Assembly (NCBI GenBank): GCA_035651755.1
Contig: DASRFA010000053.1
Span: forward strand, 1 to 64,000
Origin: DASRFA01 sp035651755
Lineage (GTDB): Bacteria; Desulfobacterota; Binatia; UBA12015
Direction: 5' to 3'
Length of the DNA stretch: 64,000 bases
Shown here one piece after another: positions 59,797-64,000 of this stretch. The notes below the pieces were generated by a model, which did not search any database, had not been told where the DNA came from, and saw only the letters and a list, made by a program, of their open reading frames with translations. The translations under genes were made by a program, and so were the position numbers. Within the stretch, counting starts at the first letter, position 1, and every line of letters starts with the position of its first letter.

Positions 59797-61495
59797 GCGA
59801 CATGAGCGCCCCGCCGTCCTCCGTCTGGCTCGCGGGACGCGATCCGATCGAGCGCTCGCCGCTCCGGGAAAACATCGAGGCCGACGTCTGCATCGTCGGG
59901 GCCGGCATCGCCGGCTTGACGACGGCGTACGAGCTCCTGGTCGCCGCTCCGCGCTCGGTCGTCGTGCTCGATCTCGCGAGCGCGGTCGGCTCGGGCGAGA
60001 CCGGCCACACGACGGCGCACCTCTCGAACGCGATCGACGACCGCTACGTCGAGCTCGAGCGCGTCCTCGGGGCCGACGCCGCGCGCGTCGCCGCCGCGAG
60101 CCATTCGGCCGCGATCGATCGCATCGGCGCGATCGTCGCCGCGGAGGAGATCGACTGCGGCTACCAGCGCCTCGACGGGTTCCTGTTCCTCGCGCCCGCG
60201 ATGGCGCGGCGCTCCTCGAGGCCGAGATGGCCGCCGCGCGCCGGGCGGGGCTCGACGACGTGACCCTCGACGCGCGCTCTACGGTCGACCGCTTCTTCGG
60301 CGGTCCGTTCCTCCGCTTCCCGCGCCAGGGCCAGATCGACGCGATCAGCTACCTCGCCGGGCTCGTGCGCGCGGTCGAGCGTCGCGGGGGCCGGATCTTC
60401 GGGCGCTCGCCGGTCCGCGACGTCGCGGGGGGGAGGCCGGCGCGCGCGGTCACCCGCGACGGGTGGACGGTCGCGGCGCGCGCCGTCGTCGTCGCGACGA
60501 ACACCCCCTTCAACGACCGCCTCGCGATCCACGGAAAGCAGGCCGCGTACACGACCTATGCGCTCGCCGCGCGCGTTCCGCGTGACGCCGTCCCGCGCGT
60601 CCTCGCCTGGGACACGGCGGACCCCTACCACTACGTCCGCCTGACGGACGACGTCCGCGAGCCCGGAGCGCCGTCGGGCGGCGGGGCTTCCGCGGGCGAG
60701 CTTTTGATCGTCGGCGGCGAGGACCACAAGACCGGCCAGGCCGACGACTTCCGCCGGCCGCACGCGCGCCTCGAGTCCTGGACGCGCGCCCACTTCCCGA
60801 TGGTCGAGGAGGTGGCGTTTCGCTGGTCGGGCGAGGTGATGGAGACGATCGACGGGCTCGCCTACATCGGCCGGAACCCGGGCGACGACCCGAACGTCTT
60901 CGTCGCGACCGGCGACTCCGGCCACGGCATGACGCACGGGACGATCGCCGGGATGCTGCTCTGCGACCTGATCGACGGCCGGACGAATCCCTGGCAGCTC
61001 GTCTACGACCCGGCGCGCCTGCCGATGCGCGCCGCGCCGGAGCTCGCGCGCGAGGGGACGAACGTCGCGCTCCAGTACGCGCGCTGGGTGCGCGGCGGGG
61101 ACGCGACGTCCGTCGACGAAGTGCTGCCGGGCGAGGGCGCGATCGTGCGCTCCGGGGTCGACCTCCTCGCCGTCCATCGCGACGACGACGGCCGCGTGCA
61201 CGCGCGGCGCGCCATGTGCCCGCACCTCGGCTGCGTCGTCTCGTGGAACGCGTTCGAGAAGACGTGGGACTGCCCGTGCCACGGCTCGCGCTTCGATCGC
61301 TTCGGCGAGCTGATCCACGGTCCCGCGCAGCGCGGCCTGGCGCGCGTCGACGACGCGGGCGCGGACGGCTTTGCGGTCCGCGCGGCGTCCGCGGTGCTTG
61401 ACGCGGCGCTGCGATCGGCCTCGATGGCGGCGGCGCTCGCGCTGCGTGCGCTGCGCGCGATCCGGCGCGGAGAGGCGGGGCCGGGGGCTCGTTGA
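59793..61495 (+). pseudogene. FAD-dependent oxidase with C-terminal Rieske domain, interrupted by one frameshift
   Basis: The first frame (59793-60263) reads a DAO-type oxidoreductase start: NIEADVCIVGAGIAGLTTAY (FAD GxGxxG), GETGHTTAHLSNAIDDRY and GYQRLDGFLFLAPAM. Near 60195-60210 the sequence jumps by -1: the continuation GAALLEAEMAAARRAGLDDV is in another frame and runs to the stop at 61493-61495. It has GGEDHKTGQ, ATGDSGHGMTHGTI and a Rieske domain with CPHLGCVVSWN and CPCHGSRFD that binds a 2Fe-2S cluster. One missing base explains the break, so this is either a recent pseudogene or a sequencing error. The intact family is about 500-560 aa and probably oxidises an amine or amino acid. 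Confidence 0.8.
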
Positions 61496-61603
61496 CACGA
61501 CCGGCCGGCGTTGCCTACAAGACGCTTCCGTAGCCTGGCTTCGCGGCGGGCCTTCGGCCCGCGAAGCTCCTTCCTTCGAGGCTCGGAAAGGCGGCGTCGT
61601 ACG

Positions 61604-62407
61604 GTGTCGGTCGTGGTGATCATTCCTGCGCGGTACGCCTCGAGCCGTCTGCCGGGAAAGGCGCTCGCCGACATCGCCGGCAAGCCGATGATCGCCCACG
61701 TCCTCCGCCGCGCACGCGAAGCGCGCGGGGTCGATCGGGTGCTGATCGCGACCGACGACGATCGCATCGCCGCCGCCGTCGAGCGCGAAGGCGGCGACGC
61801 GGTCATGACGCGACCCGATCACGCGTCGGGCACCGATCGCATCGCCGAGGTCGCATGCGACCTCTCCGCCGACGTGATCGTGAACGTGCAAGGCGACCTC
61901 CCGCTCCTCGAGGCGGGATACGTCGAGAGCGCGGTGAGCGCGCTCACGGCCGCGGGCGAGGAAGCGGACGCGCCGATGATGTCGACGCTCGCGACGCCGC
62001 TTCTCCCGGACGAGGCCGGGCGGCCACAGGTGGTGAAGGTCGTGTGCGATCGCGCCGGCAACGCGCTCTACTTCTCGCGCCGCGCGATCCCGTGGTCGTC
62101 GCAGGCGGGTGCCCGAAACGCAGGCACGCCGTCAGCGGCGTTCCGGCACATCGGCCTCTACGCCTACCGGCGGCCCTTCCTGCTCGAGCTCGCCCGGCTG
62201 TCGCCGACGCCGCTCGAGCAGGCGGAGCGGCTCGAGCAGCTGCGGGTGCTCGAGCACGGGTTCCGCATTCGGGTCGCGGTGGTGGAGGCGAGCGCGGGAA
62301 TGATCGAGGTCGACACACCGGAGGATCTCGAGCGCGTGCGCGAGCGCTTCGCGGTGCGCCGGTCGAAGGAGGAGCTGGGGGGGACGATGCGAGAGCGCCA
62401 TGGCTGA
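61604..62407 (+). CDS. kdsB: 3-deoxy-manno-octulosonate cytidylyltransferase (CMP-Kdo synthetase)
   Basis: The product is 267 aa (usual length about 250). GTG 61604 gives the standard N-terminus SVVVIIPARYASSRLPGKAL. The signature IPARYxSxRLPGKxL binds CTP; further motifs are GVDRVLIATDDDRIAAAV, MTRPDHASGTDRIAEV, VIVNVQGDLPLLEAGYV and AFRHIGLYAYRRPFLLELA with LEQAERLEQLRVLEHG. The enzyme joins CTP and Kdo for lipopolysaccharide inner core in the cytoplasm, which shows that the host is Gram-negative with LPS. Its last codons overlap the pyrG start by eight bases. Confidence 0.95.
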   Translation: MSVVVIIPARYASSRLPGKALADIAGKPMIAHVLRRAREARGVDRVLIATDDDRIAAAVEREGGDAVMTRPDHASGTDRIAEVACDLSADVIVNVQGDLPLLEAGYVESAVSALTAAGEEADAPMMSTLATPLLPDEAGRPQVVKVVCDRAGNALYFSRRAIPWSSQAGARNAGTPSAAFRHIGLYAYRRPFLLELARLSPTPLEQAERLEQLRVLEHGFRIRVAVVEASAGMIEVDTPEDLERVRERFAVRRSKEELGGTMRERHG

Positions 62408-64000
62408 GCGGCAGACCCGGAGAGGCAAGACCAAGTTCATCTTCATCACCGGCGGCGTCGTGTCGTCGCTCGGCAAGGGCCTCGCCTCCGCGTCGATCGG
62501 AGCGTTGCTCGAGGCGCGCGGGCTCAAGGTCACGATGGTGAAGATGGACCCGTACATCAACGTCGACCCAGGAACGATGAGCCCGTTCCAGCACGGCGAG
62601 GTCTTCGTCACCGACGACGGCGCCGAGACCGACCTCGATCTCGGCCACTACGAGCGATACGTCTCGACGCCGATGGGGAAGACCAACAACTTCACCACCG
62701 GCAAGGTCTACAACGCCGTCATCCAGAAGGAGCGCCGCGGCGAGTACCTCGGCGGCACGGTCCAGGTCATTCCGCACATCACGGACGAGATCAAGAGCAG
62801 AATTCTAGCGGGCGCCGAAGGGTTCGACGTCGCGATCGGCGAGATCGGCGGCACCGTCGGCGACATCGAGAGCCTGCCGTTCCTCGAGGCGATCCGCCAG
62901 TTCCGCTGGGACTGGGGCAAGGAGAACGTCCTCTACGTCCACCTGACGCTCGTGCCGTTCATCGCGACCGCCGGCGAGGTGAAGACGAAGCCGACGCAGC
63001 ACAGCGTCAAGGAGCTCACCGGCCTCGGCATCCAGCCCGACATCCTGCTCTGCCGGACCGACCGCGCGCTCGACCCGAAGATCAAGGGCAAGATCGCACA
63101 CTTCTGCAACGTCGAGGAGAACGCGGTCATCCTCGCTCAGGACGTGAGCTCGATCTACGAGGTGCCGCTCGCGCTGCACGCCGAAGGCCTCGACGAGCGC
63201 ATCGTCGAGAAGCTGAACATCTGGACGGCGTCGCCGAACCTCGGGCGGTGGGAGAAGCTGGTCGGGACGATCCGGGGCGCGCGCGACAGCGTGCGCATCG
63301 CGATGGTCGGCAAGTACATGGACCTGACCGACTCCTACAAGAGCCTGATCGAGGCGCTCGTCCACGGCGGGGTCGCGAACGATTGCCGCGTCGAGGTGGT
63401 CCCGGTCGATTCCGAGCGCGTCGAGGCGGAGGGCATCGTCGAGGCGATCCGCTCGGCCGACGGCATCCTCGTCCCGATGGGCTTCGGGCCGCGCGGCACC
63501 GAGGGCAAGATCGCGACCGTCAAGTACGCGCGCGAGAACGGCGTCCCCTACCTCGGGATCTGCTTCGGCATGCAGATGGCGGTGATCGAGTTCGCGCGCC
63601 ACGTCTGCGGGCTCGAGCGGGCGAACTCCGCGGAGGTCGATCCGGACACCCCGCACCCCGTGATCCACCTCATGTCCGAGCAGAAGAACATCACCGACAA
63701 GGGCGGCACGATGCGGCTCGGCGCGTTCCCGTGCTCGCTGGCGCCGGGATCGCTCGCCGCGCGCCTGTACGGCAAGAAGAAGATCTCCGAACGCCACCGC
63801 CACCGCTACGAGGTGAACAACGCCTACCGCGAGGTGCTCGAGAAGCACGGCCTCGTGCTGTCGGGGGTGTCGCCGGACGGCACGCTCGTCGAGATGGTCG
63901 AGCTGCGCGACCATCCCTGGTTCCTCGGAAGCCAGTTCCACCCCGAGTTCAAGTCGCGGCCGCTCGACTGCCACCCGATCTTCAAGGGGTTCGTGCGCGC
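62400..64000 (+). CDS. pyrG: CTP synthase (3' end cut by window edge)
   Basis: At least 533 codons are present, against a usual length of 535-550, so only the last few residues are missing. The synthase domain has KFIFITGGVVSSLGKGLASA, MVKMDPYINVDPGTMSPFQH, GEVFVTDDGAETDLDLGHYE and IGGTVGDIESLPFLEAIRQ. The glutaminase domain carries YLGICFGMQMAV (nucleophile Cys) and GSQFHPEFKSRP (His and Glu). It aminates UTP to CTP with glutamine and ATP. ATG 62400 lies inside the kdsB end, so the CTP maker and the CTP-consuming KdsB are translated together; this gene pair is common in Gram-negative bacteria and often continues with kdsA. Confidence 0.97.
   Translation, partial: MAERQTRRGKTKFIFITGGVVSSLGKGLASASIGALLEARGLKVTMVKMDPYINVDPGTMSPFQHGEVFVTDDGAETDLDLGHYERYVSTPMGKTNNFTTGKVYNAVIQKERRGEYLGGTVQVIPHITDEIKSRILAGAEGFDVAIGEIGGTVGDIESLPFLEAIRQFRWDWGKENVLYVHLTLVPFIATAGEVKTKPTQHSVKELTGLGIQPDILLCRTDRALDPKIKGKIAHFCNVEENAVILAQDVSSIYEVPLALHAEGLDERIVEKLNIWTASPNLGRWEKLVGTIRGARDSVRIAMVGKYMDLTDSYKSLIEALVHGGVANDCRVEVVPVDSERVEAEGIVEAIRSADGILVPMGFGPRGTEGKIATVKYARENGVPYLGICFGMQMAVIEFARHVCGLERANSAEVDPDTPHPVIHLMSEQKNITDKGGTMRLGAFPCSLAPGSLAARLYGKKKISERHRHRYEVNNAYREVLEKHGLVLSGVSPDGTLVEMVELRDHPWFLGSQFHPEFKSRPLDCHPIFKGFVR

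Overview
The window is high-GC DNA with Shine-Dalgarno starts (AGGAGG, GGGAGG) and tight bacterial packing. CMP-Kdo synthesis (kdsB), many secreted or lipoprotein products, c-type cytochromes, LLM-class flavin oxidoreductases and a thiolase/DUF35 pair point to an uncultured Gram-negative soil- or sediment-type bacterium. Candidatus Binatota or a deltaproteobacterial/myxococcal relative would fit. This placement is inference from gene content; there is no rRNA or tRNA gene here that I can see.

Layout. 0-8.5 kb is an accessory patch. It holds an IS3 transposase tail at the left edge, a 1379-aa modular secreted Cys/Gly-rich protein, a frameshifted ISNCY-type transposase, an IS3 fragment, a decayed CSLREA-type secreted gene and a second secreted Gly-rich protein of the same family. 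8.5-17.2 kb is catabolic and housekeeping: an orphan HyuB subunit, a zinc-ribbon protein, a secreted PLAT-like protein, an LLM oxidoreductase, a DUF35/thiolase pair, a methyltransferase/HAD pair and a HugZ-like protein. 17.2-27.3 kb has a CBM2 glycosidase-like protein, then a coupled three-gene operon (cytochrome c, GTP cyclohydrolase II with an unknown C-terminal half, SIS-creatininase fusion), a membrane protein, a CarF/PEDS1 plasmalogen desaturase, an HIT protein and two cytochromes. 27.4-37.3 kb looks like surface carbohydrate and exoprotein functions: GH26, a GT39-type membrane glycosyltransferase, a zinc metalloprotease sharing a C-terminal module with its neighbour, and one protein carrying three glycosyltransferase modules.

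37.3-43.7 kb has a GMC oxidoreductase with its Tat-exported small subunit, an enoyl-CoA hydratase-like protein and a large hybrid histidine kinase. 43.8-53.1 kb is an envelope-stress and signalling block: a soluble histidine kinase, a four-BON protein, a DUF1328 protein, a YqjD/YqjE-like trio, a long AI-2E transporter, CsbD, an NtrC-type sigma-54 activator, a lone receiver and MgtC. 53.3-61.5 kb has a lipoprotein esterase with apparently circularly permuted domain order, a DprE1-like oxidase with an LLM oxidoreductase, two BON proteins around a small metallothionein-like protein, and a frameshifted FAD/Rieske oxidase. The window ends with kdsB and pyrG, where CTP synthase makes the nucleotide that KdsB uses to activate Kdo.

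The most promising candidates for something undescribed are the GTP cyclohydrolase II / SIS-creatininase operon (19.4-23.6 kb) and the permuted esterase (53.3-55.1 kb). There is no CRISPR array, prophage or obvious defence locus.
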